Position numbers and translations under genes: made by a program. A stretch of 64,000 nucleotides of DNA, taken from an uncultured Cytophagales bacterium (GTDB lineage: Bacteria; Bacteroidota; Bacteroidia; Cytophagales; Cyclobacteriaceae). The stretch is from NCBI GenBank assembly GCA_913057175.1, contig CAJXNP010000009.1, positions 124,001 through 188,000 of the forward strand, given 5' to 3'. Each line of letters begins with the position of its first letter. The first letter of the stretch is position 1. Positions 54,680 through 64,000 of the stretch are shown here, piece by piece. The notes beneath the pieces are model-generated. The model worked only from the letters and a program-made list of their open reading frames with translations. It made no database searches and was not told the origin of the DNA.

Positions 54680-55615
54680 ATGAAAAAGTTACAGTTGTAT
54701 TATGCATTACCACTATTGCTAATCCTTTTTGCAATTGTTTCCTGTGATACGGAGTCTGCATATGAGCAGAGGGTAGAAGAAGATGATAACCGGATTAAGG
54801 GCTTTCTCGCAGAAAATGGTCTGGACGCGGAAAGACATTCCTCTGGAGTATATTATAAGGCCCTGAATGAGGAATCAGGAGGGGAAAACATTCGAGCGGG
54901 TGATGTGGTTTCCATTTATTACCACATGACCACACTTGATAGCGTATATGAGGAGATGACAACGGATTCCCTCAATCCCATTAAATTGCACCAGTACAAT
55001 AGCAGTATGGTGCCCACAGGTTTGATTGACGGATTGTCTATGATGAGCACAGGAGATAAATACCGGTTTTACATCCCTTCTTATCTGGCCTATGATCACT
55101 ATGCCAACAATAGCTACTTTAATGCCCATGCAATATTCATCATGGATATTGAAGTGGTAGAGGTTGAGGAGACGGATGACCTTTTAGATGGGGAGATGGA
55201 AGCTATCAACAACTACATCGAAGAACACAATCTGGATAGCATAGAATCGTTTTCTTCAGGGCTGCAATATATGGTGTTGGAGGAAGGCGATGGCGATCAA
55301 CCTTCTGAAAATAACCAGGTAAAATTGAACTATACCCTAAGGTATCTGGATGGAACGGAAGTAGATGAACACGATGAAGTCGTCTCGCAGGTAAATGACA
55401 AATATATGGTCAAAGGACTGCTGGAAGGCATTAAGAAAATGCATGAAGGGGAAACGGCCATGTTCATCATGCCATCCGAAATTGCATTTGGAGGAAGTGT
55501 AGCCATTCTGCCAACAGAGGTCAGGGAGGACTTGCTGGATGATGGATTGATCAAATACAATGTCCTTCCATTTACTCCGATAATTTATGAAATAGAACTC
55601 GTTGAGGTAAGATAG
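54680..55615 (+). CDS. FKBP-type peptidyl-prolyl isomerase lipoprotein with two FKBP domains
   Basis: 311 residues with a lipoprotein signal (LLILFAIVSCDTES, Cys at about 22). Two FKBP domains in tandem: about 45-160 (SGVYYKALNEESGGENIRAG, GLIDGLSMMSTGDKYRFYIP) and about 185-311 (SGLQYMVLEEGDGDQPSENN, GLLEGIKKMHEGETAMFIMP). The second keeps more of the usual pocket. It should catalyse cis-trans isomerisation of prolyl bonds in envelope proteins or act as a folding chaperone there. It stands alone, with a Rho-independent terminator 18-80 bp past its stop. Confidence 0.9.
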   Translation: MKKLQLYYALPLLLILFAIVSCDTESAYEQRVEEDDNRIKGFLAENGLDAERHSSGVYYKALNEESGGENIRAGDVVSIYYHMTTLDSVYEEMTTDSLNPIKLHQYNSSMVPTGLIDGLSMMSTGDKYRFYIPSYLAYDHYANNSYFNAHAIFIMDIEVVEVEETDDLLDGEMEAINNYIEEHNLDSIESFSSGLQYMVLEEGDGDQPSENNQVKLNYTLRYLDGTEVDEHDEVVSQVNDKYMVKGLLEGIKKMHEGETAMFIMPSEIAFGGSVAILPTEVREDLLDDGLIKYNVLPFTPIIYEIELVEVR

Positions 55616-55632
55616 AGTTGTTAATGCTCATT

Positions 55633-55698
55633 CCCGTAAGGCCCACCATATCCATACCAACAATTAATAAATAGTTCAAGGGCCTTGCGGGTTTTTTT
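55633..55698 (+). terminator. Rho-independent terminator after the FKBP gene
   Basis: CCCGTAAGGCCC (55633-55644) pairs with GGGCCTTGCGGG (55680-55691), one G-U pair, followed by seven T (55692-55698). The 35-nt loop is long but the GC stem and T-run are clear. Confidence 0.75.
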
Positions 55699-55993
55699 AT
55701 AAAGAAAATGGTCTTTCTCAATCACTCAATCACTCATTCCTGATGTGTAATTCTTAAAGGAAAATGCGTTACAATGTGTATATGTAAATCCGTTGAATAA
55801 TAAACTACTTACCAGTAGAAAAATTTCATTTTAGTTTATCAGGGAATCCGAATAAACTTCGTTCATGCGAACGAGGTAAATCAGTTCTAATCAAAAGGAG
55901 ATAAATAATTGCCCTCGATTACAAATTGACTATCAATGTGTTACTAGCAAGATAAATGATACCTGTAAAAGTGGCAAAAGGTTATGCGGTGTC
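55699..55993. other. Gene-free gap
   Basis: AT-rich, with a small AATCACTC direct repeat near 55718-55735. No gene, hairpin or family repeat was recognised. It is convergent between the FKBP and Kazal genes. Confidence 0.35.
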
Positions 55994-56230
55994 TCAAGGC
56001 TGATCATCACACGCCCCTTCTTTCCACGATAGCAAACCCTTCCGTTGAGCCTCACAGGCTTTCCCATAAGTCACACCATCACACCCACATACTGGCACGT
56101 ATTCCATGGTACATGGTCCTTCATTAATTTTTGAGGGGTCGATACAAGCGTTGTTTTTGCTGGTTTGACAGGCAGAAATACCCATGAAAATGCTGGTAGC
56201 AATTAATAAAAGAATATATGATTTTTTCAT
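55994..56230 (-). CDS. Kazal-type protease inhibitor lipoprotein
   Basis: 78 residues. The signal ends at the lipobox ISAC (Cys21). The mature part has the six Kazal cysteines C29, C40, C48, C50, C59, C74 with the signature EYVPVCGCDGVTYGKAC. Kazal domains inhibit serine proteases by presenting a rigid loop; bacterial ones are thought to protect the cell surface from host or predator proteases or from its own. A free-standing lipid-anchored copy is uncommon. It is transcribed alone with a 380-bp upstream gap; the next gene (SYLF) is leftward too. Confidence 0.88.
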   Translation of the reverse strand: MKKSYILLLIATSIFMGISACQTSKNNACIDPSKINEGPCTMEYVPVCGCDGVTYGKACEAQRKGLLSWKEGACDDQP

Positions 56231-56388
56231 AAATCCATTTTATATGAATGAAATGATGGGGGCGTTACTTGCCCCCTCAAGTTCTATGAAATCCACAAGT
56301 TTGGGTTAACAGGGTAGAAGCTTTATTACACCTATTAAATCATGAAAAGTTGTTAGTTTCGTCTCTCTGGGTCAGGATTATACCTAAG

Positions 56389-57087
56389 CTATTTCTTACT
56401 CGCCTTATTTAGTAAAGCTGTTACCTCAGCTACACCTTCCGTGTAAGGTGTTTCTTTTTCATAAAAGATCTCTTGCAGACTAATGCCTTCCTGCTCATAG
56501 AAGCTGTCATTCACTTTTACATCCTTATCAAGGACTGTTCCTTCCAGGCTGATCCCTGCGTAAAGTCCTTTGCTTCTGGAATAAGAATAGATTTCCGCAT
56601 CAAAACCAACATCGACATTGGCGGATGAGTTGCGGCCGACTGGACCTGCTGCAATGCCTAAATCACCTCCCAGGGTTACCTCAGTTTTTGCCAGGTCTTC
56701 GATGTTCTCGCGATATTTGAAAAGCAAAACAATATCAGTCGACTGAAATCCTATCTGGAAACCAACACTTCCTTCACCCATTGAAAGAAAAAAAGGATTA
56801 CTCCAGGTTCCATCTTCTTTTTTGATCATCGCGAAGCCATGACCACCCTGACCACCAACACCAAATGCTACCTTAAAAGCCCTGGGCATGATAACTATTC
56901 CTTCCATTTTTTCCAGTAGTTGCAGGGGTATGCCGTTGTCATCCTGGGATGTGAGCTCGTCCAATGCTCTTTCAGCTTTTTTTAGTTGTTCTTCAATCTT
57001 TTTGACATCCTTGGATTGGGCAAACAGTGAGCCATTCATGATCAATACTGTGATAATTAGGCTGGCTAATTTCAAATAGTTTTTCAT
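56389..57087 (-). CDS. SYLF (YSC84) lipid-binding domain protein, exported
   Basis: 232 residues, signal peptide ending near GSLFAQ (residue 24). The remainder is a SYLF domain: GIVIMPRAFKVAFGVGGQGG, GFAMIKKEDGTWSNPFFLSM, GEGSVGFQIGFQSTDIVLLF, LGGDLGIAAGPVGRNSSANV and YAGISLEGTVL. SYLF domains bind phosphoinositides in eukaryotes; in bacteria they are envelope proteins of unknown ligand. It lies 142 bp from the universal stress gene on the same strand and may be co-regulated. Confidence 0.9.
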   Translation of the reverse strand: MKNYLKLASLIITVLIMNGSLFAQSKDVKKIEEQLKKAERALDELTSQDDNGIPLQLLEKMEGIVIMPRAFKVAFGVGGQGGHGFAMIKKEDGTWSNPFFLSMGEGSVGFQIGFQSTDIVLLFKYRENIEDLAKTEVTLGGDLGIAAGPVGRNSSANVDVGFDAEIYSYSRSKGLYAGISLEGTVLDKDVKVNDSFYEQEGISLQEIFYEKETPYTEGVAEVTALLNKASKK

Positions 57088-57228
57088 AAGTTGTTCTTGG
57101 TTTTGTTAATGAAGTGTTTCGTTTAGATTTAATTCTGTTAAACTGGATATCCTTTACACGGTTGTTTATTTGGATAGATTTTTTCTTTAGGGGATTGCAA
57201 GTAACTAACCTAATAGTTAAATCAAGCA

Positions 57229-58137
57229 TTAGAAAAATTTAAACCCTTTGATTTCCTCGGCAAGCCCAGGCTCTGATGGCAATTTAAATTGTGGTCGGAA
57301 GATCCAGATGGGATATTCCAGGTAGACAATGAAATCATCTTCCAATGTATTTTCATTGGGAATGGGTAATAAACGCTCGAGTATGTTTTTGGATTGTGAT
57401 GCAATGGCAATCAAATCTGCTTTTAATTTCTTAGCAGCCAGGATAATACCTTCCTCCTTAATGGAATGATTGTATGTGAATAAGTTGCAATTATCGAGCA
57501 GGTACTTATCCTGGAAAACCTGGAATTTGGTTCCAACGACATTGTCGCTCATAAAGTCCTGTGGTGTATTGATCCGCAACAGAACAACATGTGCATCAAA
57601 CAACTTGTTCAAACGTTTGATTTCAAAGGCTACATTGGCTTCATTCTCAATGAAATCCGCAACCATCACAATGGTATTGAAAACCTTTCTTGAAAAGCCA
57701 GCCTTTGCGGTAAAGATGGGGAAGTCCGACCTTTTGATCAATCGTTCCGTAAATGAGCCAATTGAATTTAGGTTCTTTTCATTGTATCCTTTAATCCCCA
57801 TGACAATCAGGTCAGGCTTATGTTCTTTGGTGAATTTCTTAAATTCATCAACCAAATCTCCAACAGATGCGTGAACCACCACTTCCACTTCACCGGTCTT
57901 GGCACTCGCCCATTTTTGAATTTTCTCTTTGGCAAGGCTTACGAGCTTTTCATTGAAGTTTTTGTTACTGGGAGTGCCATCCAGATAAAGATCCGGAAGA
58001 AGAATGGACGTCCTGGGGTTTTCAATGACATGGTATACGTTTACTATGGATTTGATCCGTAATGCCAGGTCATAGGCAATTTCAAAAGCAGCTTTGGAGT
58101 GTTGCGAAAAGTCTATTGGAACTAAAATGTTTTTCAT
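57229..58137 (-). CDS. Tandem universal stress protein (UspA family)
   Basis: 302 residues from the ATG at 58137; a start six codons earlier (58155) adds nothing conserved. Two Usp domains: about 1-148 and 150-302. The first has the ATP-binding pattern G-2x-G-9x-G-S as GIKGYNEKNLNSIGS (about 117-131) and the PIDFSQHSKAAFEIA start, so it likely binds ATP; the second lacks it (LIAIASQSKNILERLLPIPN). Bacteroidota Usp proteins are induced in stationary phase or oxygen stress. Promoter-side neighbours are a 308-bp AT-rich gap and DUF3127. Confidence 0.9.
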   Translation of the reverse strand: MKNILVPIDFSQHSKAAFEIAYDLALRIKSIVNVYHVIENPRTSILLPDLYLDGTPSNKNFNEKLVSLAKEKIQKWASAKTGEVEVVVHASVGDLVDEFKKFTKEHKPDLIVMGIKGYNEKNLNSIGSFTERLIKRSDFPIFTAKAGFSRKVFNTIVMVADFIENEANVAFEIKRLNKLFDAHVVLLRINTPQDFMSDNVVGTKFQVFQDKYLLDNCNLFTYNHSIKEEGIILAAKKLKADLIAIASQSKNILERLLPIPNENTLEDDFIVYLEYPIWIFRPQFKLPSEPGLAEEIKGFKFF

Positions 58138-58445
58138 ATTTTGATTTTTGAACAAGGTCCTTTATGTCAGTTAACTAACTTTTGTTTGATTACTCTAATT
58201 CCAGGTTGAAAAAAAATTAGTTAATAGGCAAGATGCTCAACGATAAGTGTATTTGCAAGTTGTGAAGAATGATAAAATTTAAGTGCCAAATTATTCAACT
58301 GTTCATCCTTTCATTTTTATAGAACTAAAAAATGTTTTACCATCACTCCTCAGAAGTTTTGCTTGATTCGTGAAATTTCAAATCACCTGGATCTATTCGT
58401 TATTATGCTCATTGATCATATTTAGAAAAAGTGTTCAATAAAACC
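58138..58445. other. AT-rich gap upstream of the Usp gene
   Basis: Leftward promoter region for the Usp gene and 3' end of the DUF3127 gene. No hairpin, repeat or small gene was recognised. Confidence 0.35.
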
Positions 58446-58811
58446 CTAAAAAGGAAGATCATCCAGCTCCTCATCTTCTCCAGCGCCTTGTATATTTTTA
58501 TTTACATCAGGGTAATCTGATGGAGCAGCTTCCGGTTCATTTGCTGACCCAGAAAGCGGTTCTAATTTCCAGGCTTTAACATCCGTATACCACCGTTCAT
58601 TATATTCCCGGCTTTCAATGTTGATGGATACCTTGACAGAGGTATTTAAATATGGCTCAACTTCAAACTTGCTATTCCAAACTGAGATACAAACTTTTTT
58701 GGGATATTGGTCCTGCGTTTCCAGGATGAAATCCTGCTTTTGCCATTCCCCACGGGAAGACGAACCTTTTTGCACCGGCAGGAGTTGAATGATTTTTCCT
58801 TCTATTTCCAT
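58446..58811 (-). CDS. DUF3127 domain protein (OB-fold-like)
   Basis: 121 residues, the small DUF3127 family that is widespread in Bacteroidota: MEIEGKIIQLLPVQKGSSSRG, GEWQKQDFILETQDQYPKKV, NTSVKVSINIESREYNERWY, AWKLEP, followed by an acidic low-complexity tail (EEDELDDLPF). The fold is like a single-strand DNA-binding OB domain, and the acidic DDLPF end resembles the SSB tail that recruits partners. Nucleic-acid binding is therefore likely but unproven. It is divergent from the GntP operon. Confidence 0.85.
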   Translation of the reverse strand: MEIEGKIIQLLPVQKGSSSRGEWQKQDFILETQDQYPKKVCISVWNSKFEVEPYLNTSVKVSINIESREYNERWYTDVKAWKLEPLSGSANEPEAAPSDYPDVNKNIQGAGEDEELDDLPF

Positions 58812-58942
58812 AGCCGCAAAATTATAACTCTATTGATAAAAACATATTTCAAAGTGAATTTTCATCAACATATCTCAATTGCCTGATTTTAAAAGGCACT
58901 CGATAACCTCATCCTCGTACAACAATTACCTGAAAGAACAGG

Positions 58943-58973
58943 TTTGTTTCAAATTGATTTCTTTTTAGTTTTA
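58943..58973 (+). promoter_or_regulatory. Promoter of the GntP/dehydratase/KdgD operon
   Basis: TTTG at 58943-58946, exactly 19 bp, then TAGTTTTA at 58966-58973 (7 of 8 to TAnnTTTG). The expected transcription start is near 58980, giving a leader of about 17 nt to the GTG at 58997. It matches the Bacteroidota sigma-ABfr consensus. Confidence 0.5.
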
Positions 58974-58996
58974 AGTTAAACTCAAAGAATCGCCCT

Positions 58997-60436
58997 GTGG
59001 ACCCCATTCTAATAATATTGATAGGTATTGCCGTAGTATTGTTTTGTATCATTGTATTACGGCTGCATGCTGTCATTTCATTGTTATTCGCTGCTCTTGT
59101 AACAGGCTTTCTGACATCTCCGGACTTAATTTACAATTTTGGTATCCATCAGGGGATGAGCGACCAACAGGCGCTTTCTCTTTCGCAACAGGGAATTGGG
59201 ACAAGACTTACCCAGGCATTTGGCAATACATCTGGAAGAATTGGAATATTAATTGCCCTTGCATCCGTCATAGGTACCTGCCTGATGAGAAGCGGAGCTG
59301 CTGAACGAATCATTCGCGGTCTGCTTAAACTCTTTGGTACCAAAAATTCCTCTTTTGCCTTCTTGACAGGAAGTTTTACGCTGGCCATTCCTGTCTTTTT
59401 TGATACCGTGTTTTATTTAATGATTCCATTGGTAAAATCCATTAGTATCAGAAATACGAAGAAATTCAGCCTTTATCTCATGACCATCATAGCGGGTGGA
59501 GTAATGGCGCATTCCCTGATCCCACCAACCCCCGGGCCGTTGTTTGTGGCCAAGGAAATGGGAATTGATCTGGGCGCTATGATTTTGGGTGGATTGGTAA
59601 TTGGTAGTATCACCGCATTGAGTGGATATTTCTATGCATTATGGGCAAACAAAAAATGGGATCTGCCCATGCGTGAAACACCCGATATAAGCCTGGATGA
59701 ATTAAAAACTTATTCCGAAAAGGACTCAAAAGAGCTTCCGGGATTATTCATTTCATTTTTACCGATTCTTTTGCCTGTCTTACTTATCACTGGCAATACC
59801 ATCTTGAATATGATCGTAGGTGGAAAGGAAACTGAAATCACCTCCTATGAAGAGGTTTGGTTAAAGACCTTTTCAGTTATTGGCGACAGCAACATAGCCT
59901 TAGCCATTTCTTCCATTATTGCCCTGTCTTTACTTTGGTCGCGGATAAAGGATATTGATAAATTCAAAAAGTATATTTATGAAGCCATCGTCAGTGCAGG
60001 GATCATCGTATTAATTACATCGGCAGGTGGTGCATTTGGTAAAATGCTTCAACAGACGGGAATTGGAATTCGCATTGAAGAATTATCATCTAATTACCAC
60101 ATGGCCATTTTGCCTTTGGCATTCATCATTACAGCGGTAGTACGAACCGCCCAGGGATCTGCTACTGTAGCGATGGTGACAGCAATAGGTGTGATGAGCG
60201 GAGTCAGTGGTGCCGATGGCGGATATCCGTTCCACCCGGTTTACCTGGCGATGGTCATCGGTTGTGGTTCCAAAATATTTCCGTGGATGAATGACAGCGC
60301 ATTTTGGATCATTACCAAAATGAGCGGCATGGAAGAAAAGGAAACCATTCGGTTTTTTTCTTTTCTGCTTACCGTCATGGGTATTTCAGGACTGATCGCG
60401 ATCATGATCCTCTCATCTCTCTTTCCGTTTGTCTGA
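58997..60436 (+). CDS. GntP family permease (gluconate/aldarate/glycerate type)
   Basis: 479 residues starting with GTG at 58997 (no ATG start keeps the first helix). Twelve or so transmembrane helices in the GntP/ArsB-like fold; [20 protein letters not shown] (about 161-180) and [16 protein letters not shown] (about 390-405) are typical of the family, and SHxxIPPTPGP is its signature. It imports sugar acids such as gluconate, D-glycerate or aldarates. It is followed after 2 bp by the UxaA-type dehydratase and then KdgD, so the likely substrate is galactarate or glucarate. Confidence 0.88.
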   Translation: MDPILIILIGIAVVLFCIIVLRLHAVISLLFAALVTGFLTSPDLIYNFGIHQGMSDQQALSLSQQGIGTRLTQAFGNTSGRIGILIALASVIGTCLMRSGAAERIIRGLLKLFGTKNSSFAFLTGSFTLAIPVFFDTVFYLMIPLVKSISIRNTKKFSLYLMTIIAGGVMAHSLIPPTPGPLFVAKEMGIDLGAMILGGLVIGSITALSGYFYALWANKKWDLPMRETPDISLDELKTYSEKDSKELPGLFISFLPILLPVLLITGNTILNMIVGGKETEITSYEEVWLKTFSVIGDSNIALAISSIIALSLLWSRIKDIDKFKKYIYEAIVSAGIIVLITSAGGAFGKMLQQTGIGIRIEELSSNYHMAILPLAFIITAVVRTAQGSATVAMVTAIGVMSGVSGADGGYPFHPVYLAMVIGCGSKIFPWMNDSAFWIITKMSGMEEKETIRFFSFLLTVMGISGLIAIMILSSLFPFV

Positions 60437-60438
60437 TT

Positions 60439-61971
60439 ATGAGTGAAATCGAAAAACATACCATCATTCAAATAAATAAAGCAGACAATGTCGGCATTGT
60501 GGCGGAAAGCAATGGGCTGCGGGAAGGGACCATGCTGAAAAATGGGATCGTTTTAAAGCAAGATATTCCCATGGGCCATAAGGTAGCATTAGCGGATATT
60601 ATGCCGGATGACCCGGTAATTAAATATGGGGTGATCATTGGGTATGCAAAGATTTCCATTACCAAGGGTGAGTGGGTAGAAACATCCAAAATAATGTTGC
60701 CATCTCCTCCTGACCTTGATTCCATTTCTCTCCATTCTGCTAAAAAACATGATTCCGATCCCCTTGAAGGATACACCTTTGAAGGATACAGGAATAGGGA
60801 TGGAAGTGTAGGTACACGCAATGTATTGGGAATTTCTACAAGTGTGCAATGTGTATCGGGATTGGCTGAACATGTGGCCAGGAAAATCAAGCATGAATTG
60901 CTTCCAAAATATCCAAATGTTGATGATGCTGTTGCGCTCAATCACACCTACGGTTGTGGAGTGGCAATCAATGCCCCGGCAGCTATTGTTCCTATCAGAA
61001 CGATCAAGAATATTGCACAAAATCCGAATTTTGGAGGTGAGGTTCTCGTTATCGGGCTAGGTTGTGAAAAGCTAAGGCCGGAACGATTGGTATCGGATTC
61101 CAATGGAGAATCGGACATCTTTTATATGCAGGATGAACGATTTCAGGGATTTCAGGAAATGGTTGATGGCGCAATGGAGTTGGCTGAAGCTCATTTAAAA
61201 AAGCTGAATGAAAGAAAAAGGGAAACGTGTCCGGCGTCAGAGTTGGTAGTCGGCATGCAGTGTGGTGGGAGTGATGCCTTTTCAGGGATCACTGCAAACC
61301 CGGCTGCGGGTTATGCTGCTGATTTAATTGTGAAGGCGGGAGGGAGCGTCATGTTTTCAGAAGTAACAGAAGTGCGCGATGCTGTGCATTTACTGGTACC
61401 GAGAACAAATGATCCGGAGGTGGGAAAAGCGCTGATCGATTCCATGAAATGGTATGACGAATACCTCCAGCAAGGACAAGCAGATCGAAGCGCCAACCCA
61501 ACACCGGGAAACGTTGGCGGGGGGTTGAGTAATGTGGTTGAAAAGGCAATGGGGTCTATTGCCAAGTCGGGAACCAGCACAATCGTTGATGTGATAGGTC
61601 CCGGTGAACGAATTAGAAAGAAAGGACTGACATTTGCTGCAACACCTGCCAGCGATTTTATCTGTGGTACTTTGCAATTGGCAGCAGGAATGAACATGCA
61701 TGTGTTTATTACGGGCAGAGGCACACCTTACGGTTTATCGATGGTTCCGGTGATCAAAGTAGGAAGCAACTCCAAATTGAGTAATCGCTGGTATGATCTG
61801 ATTGATCTGGATGCCGGTCCGATTGCAACGGGGAAAAAGAGTATTGAAGAGGTAGGATGGGAGTTGTTTCATATGATGCTGGATGTAGCAAGTGGAAAAA
61901 CTCAGGTGGCCAGTGACCGTTTGGGATTGCACAATGACCTGGTTTTGTTTAATCCGGGACCGATAACGTGA
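60439..61971 (+). CDS. UxaA/GarD family altronate/galactarate dehydratase
   Basis: 511 residues from the ATG at 60439, just 2 bp after the permease stop; the frame also runs into the permease gene but without a usable start. N-terminal SAF domain (about 1-90: [35 protein letters not shown]) and the large C-terminal dehydratase domain ([74 protein letters not shown]). The length (E. coli UxaA 495, GarD 523) fits both altronate and galactarate dehydratases; the adjacent KdgD favours galactarate, giving 5-dehydro-4-deoxy-glucarate. Iron-dependent, cytoplasmic. Confidence 0.88.
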   Translation: MSEIEKHTIIQINKADNVGIVAESNGLREGTMLKNGIVLKQDIPMGHKVALADIMPDDPVIKYGVIIGYAKISITKGEWVETSKIMLPSPPDLDSISLHSAKKHDSDPLEGYTFEGYRNRDGSVGTRNVLGISTSVQCVSGLAEHVARKIKHELLPKYPNVDDAVALNHTYGCGVAINAPAAIVPIRTIKNIAQNPNFGGEVLVIGLGCEKLRPERLVSDSNGESDIFYMQDERFQGFQEMVDGAMELAEAHLKKLNERKRETCPASELVVGMQCGGSDAFSGITANPAAGYAADLIVKAGGSVMFSEVTEVRDAVHLLVPRTNDPEVGKALIDSMKWYDEYLQQGQADRSANPTPGNVGGGLSNVVEKAMGSIAKSGTSTIVDVIGPGERIRKKGLTFAATPASDFICGTLQLAAGMNMHVFITGRGTPYGLSMVPVIKVGSNSKLSNRWYDLIDLDAGPIATGKKSIEEVGWELFHMMLDVASGKTQVASDRLGLHNDLVLFNPGPIT

Positions 61972-62069
61972 AAGATGGGTGGAGGGTGAGGACACCATCC
62001 AACGGTAGTTATGGTGCGTACATCAAGCATGGCAATAGAATTTAGCATACTGAATAGATTAATTAAACA

Positions 62070-62990
62070 ATGGCATTATCAATAGAAGAAACTAGAAAAG
62101 CGCTTTCTGATGGTTTGTTGTCCTTCCCGGTAACGGACATGGATGATAGCGATAAGTTCAATCCATCAACATATGCTGACAGGATCCAATGGTTCCTGGA
62201 GCACGATATTTCAGCCGTATTTGTTGCGGGTGGTACCGGCGAATTCTTTTCATTATCACAAGATGAGTACCAACAAATTGTAACAATTGCATCCGAAACG
62301 GTCGATAAAAAAGTTCCGGTAATCTCAAGCGCCGGAAGAAGCATTCCCGAAGCAATAGAATTTTCGAGAATGGCAGAAAAAGCCGGAATTGATGCCATAT
62401 TGTTAATGCCTCCTTATTTGATCAATGCTCCGCAGGAAGGTATCTATTCTTACGCAAAGACCATTCTGGACAATATCCATTTACCGGTCATCTATTACAA
62501 CCGATCCAACGGAAGCTTGTCAAGTGAATATGTCGAAAAACTGGCCGATAATTGTCCGAACTTAATTGGTTTAAAGGATGGTACAGGAAATATCCAGGAG
62601 TTAAACGACACCATAAAATCGATTGGCGATCGACTGGTTTATATTGGTGGCGTTCCGACAGCCGAAATTATTTCCGAAGCCTATCTTTCCATTGGCGTAA
62701 ATACCTATTCTTCGGCAGTATTTAATTTTGTACCGGATCTTGCCAATTTTTATTATAAAAGCCTTCGTGCCGGTCATACTCAGGTTGTGCACAAAATTTT
62801 AAAGGAATTTTTCATTCCTTTTGTCAGACTTAGAAACAGGAAGAGTGGCTATGCAGTCAGCCTGATCAAAGCTGGGGCAAAACTCATTGGCAAGGATGCA
62901 GGGAATGTTCGTCCGCCGTTGACCATGCCAAATGAGGAGGAGGTAAGGGTTTTAAAGGGGATTGTTGATGCTGCAATTTTTAAAAACTGA
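62070..62990 (+). CDS. kdgD: 5-dehydro-4-deoxyglucarate dehydratase (KdgD, DHDPS family)
   Basis: 306 residues of the dihydrodipicolinate synthase/NAL superfamily. GGTGEF at 54-59, YNR at 143-145 and Schiff-base Lys169 in LIGLKDGTGN. The long signature GLLSFPVTDMDDSDKFNPST at the start and YIGGVPTAEI, NTYSSAVFNFVPDL, NRKSGYAVSLIKAG are specific to KdgD, which removes water and CO2 from 5-dehydro-4-deoxy-glucarate to give 2-oxoglutarate semialdehyde. With the permease and dehydratase it completes aldarate uptake to the semialdehyde; the final dehydrogenase is not in this window. Confidence 0.92.
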   Translation: MALSIEETRKALSDGLLSFPVTDMDDSDKFNPSTYADRIQWFLEHDISAVFVAGGTGEFFSLSQDEYQQIVTIASETVDKKVPVISSAGRSIPEAIEFSRMAEKAGIDAILLMPPYLINAPQEGIYSYAKTILDNIHLPVIYYNRSNGSLSSEYVEKLADNCPNLIGLKDGTGNIQELNDTIKSIGDRLVYIGGVPTAEIISEAYLSIGVNTYSSAVFNFVPDLANFYYKSLRAGHTQVVHKILKEFFIPFVRLRNRKSGYAVSLIKAGAKLIGKDAGNVRPPLTMPNEEEVRVLKGIVDAAIFKN

Positions 62991-63064
62991 CTAAGCTCTT
63001 AATCTAATTCAGTATAAGAATGCCAAGGTATTTTTAGGTGCAAGGAAAAATTCTAAGATTTTCA

Positions 63065-64000
63065 TTAATTACTTTCAGCATACCACTTTAATGATGTCAA
63101 TCTTTTATAAATATGTGGATGGCTAATGAATTTCTCACTAAACCAAACCCAAAAACTCTTTTGTGAGTTTGTATCTTCAATAAATTGATTGATATTTATT
63201 TTGGTATGAATTTCCTTTCCAGTCGCAAGAATTAAGATACCTTCCATTGCTCCATTGTTTGAAAAATGATATCCTATCCTGTCACAAGTATATTCGCACC
63301 CTCTGGAATGTGCTTGTTTCAGAAAGGGAATAAAGGAGGAAGGTATTAACCAGGATTCTTTGGAGAGGTGTTTTCTTTTGATATGCCCAAGCTCGTGGCC
63401 TATTACAAATTTTACAATATCAAAGTTCCCTAAGGCAGCAGTTTCTATTACTTCTGAAAAAAGAAGTAGATATTTCTTACGTGCAAACTTGGTGACAAAT
63501 GCATTGAATTGACCATCAGCAATATACATTTCTGGTACTTCATTCAGACCAAGGGCTTTAGATTGTTCTTTGACAATTTCAAACAATTCTGGATACTGTC
63601 TTTCATTTAACTGAACGGTATTACCTTTAATTAATCCGATTAAAAGGCCATGAGTTATTCTTCTAATAAATCCAAAAAAGAGAATAATTGCAACGATGGC
63701 TAAAATAGCCATTGCTCCTGAGACCATTGAGGTAAAAAATAAATTGATAACGAATCCTGCGGTTGCTAAATAGAATAGCGCACTAAATAGAACCCTTAAG
63801 TTATAATATTTTAGTTCTTTTGGATGCACTTTGAAATTTGTGGGTTCTGACTTGTGTTGTTCTATCCCATTTAATGAAGGTGAGTGATTAGCATTTTTAT
63901 CAGTTTCCTGAATTTTTGATTTGTACCAATCTTCAACTTCTTCATTCGGAAAATAGTGTCGAACAAGATATTCCAGGAATTCACTTCTATGTTTATCAGT
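63065..64000 (-). CDS. M48 family metallopeptidase (partial, continues past the window)
   Basis: The frame is open without a stop from 63065 through the right edge at 64000, so the start lies beyond; the GTG at 63829 is internal. From 63829 the visible part has a pair of hydrophobic helices (about 15-50) and the zinc motif HELGH in FVIGHELGHIKRKHL (residues about 144-148), with the third ligand region E in HSRGCEYTCDRIGY, typical of HtpX/Ste24-like M48 peptidases. The N-terminal extension (from the edge: DKHRSEFLEYLVRHYFPNEE, VEDWYKSKIQETDKNANHS) is soluble and unusual for HtpX. It would degrade or process membrane proteins. Confidence 0.8.
   Translation of the reverse strand, partial: TDKHRSEFLEYLVRHYFPNEEVEDWYKSKIQETDKNANHSPSLNGIEQHKSEPTNFKVHPKELKYYNLRVLFSALFYLATAGFVINLFFTSMVSGAMAILAIVAIILFFGFIRRITHGLLIGLIKGNTVQLNERQYPELFEIVKEQSKALGLNEVPEMYIADGQFNAFVTKFARKKYLLLFSEVIETAALGNFDIVKFVIGHELGHIKRKHLSKESWLIPSSFIPFLKQAHSRGCEYTCDRIGYHFSNNGAMEGILILATGKEIHTKININQFIEDTNSQKSFWVWFSEKFISHPHIYKRLTSLKWYAESN

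Noticed and set aside
63829-63829. GTG as start of the M48 peptidase
   Set aside because: The frame is open for 57 more codons to the window edge, with soluble protein-like composition, so the true start is likely outside the window.

Overview
The window looks like the chromosome of a Bacteroidota bacterium, probably a free-living (perhaps marine) member of the Cytophagia. This rests on two large secreted proteins with type IX secretion sorting tails, BACON repeats, a TonB-type outer-membrane protein with a carboxypeptidase-like N-terminal domain, moderate AT richness, AT-rich leaders and TTTG/TAnnTTTG-like promoters. No rRNA, tRNA, CRISPR array, prophage or plasmid backbone was found.

Layout. 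0.3-2.3 kb: GH140-like glycosidase and a DUF1573 protein. 2.5-7.5 kb: giant metalloprotease-like BACON protein exported by T9SS. 7.8-10.2 kb: tightly overlapping retropepsin (RimB-like)/RimK/aspartoacylase-like operon. 10.3-20.5 kb: DUF1761, a GAF protein, a membrane AraC-TPR regulator with a cupin target, S41 protease, Dabb and cupin proteins, an AraC regulator. 20.5-26 kb: repeat-rich stretch with a MITE, a serine hydrolase and a hydrolase pseudogene. 26-33.4 kb: second AraC-TPR regulator, MddA-like methyltransferase, outer-membrane beta-barrel, Gfo/Idh/MocA oxidoreductase, RidA lipoprotein. 33.4-35 kb: a RAYT transposase inside an array of its likely REP repeats. 35-45.8 kb: RhlE helicase, GH3 glycosidase, intact hydrolase copy, beta-helix T9SS protein, lipoprotein. 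45.9-48.1 kb: an IS200-type transposase bounded by inverted REP palindromes plus two shrunken copies. 48.3-58.8 kb: GT39, OxyR/ankyrin divergon, WYL regulator, SEL1 protein, FKBP, Kazal and SYLF proteins, UspA, DUF3127. 59-63 kb: GntP permease, UxaA/GarD-type dehydratase and KdgD, an aldarate catabolism operon. 63-64 kb: M48 peptidase cut by the window edge.

The most notable content is non-coding. (1) The two paralogous AraC-TPR regulators are each followed by the same four-block pattern (two TGCAAC sites exactly 42 bp apart, with AAAAACTT and GATAGG at fixed offsets) in front of the next gene, a strong candidate operator. (2) Two independent single-strand transposase/REP systems coexist, each with its own repeat family. 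(3) A 295-bp element with five conserved hairpins occurs twice. (4) A MITE with a perfect 9-bp target duplication and several smaller hairpin families fill most long intergenic gaps. (5) One copy of a duplicated acyl-CoA thioesterase-like hydrolase is broken by a stop exactly at its nucleophile serine codon.
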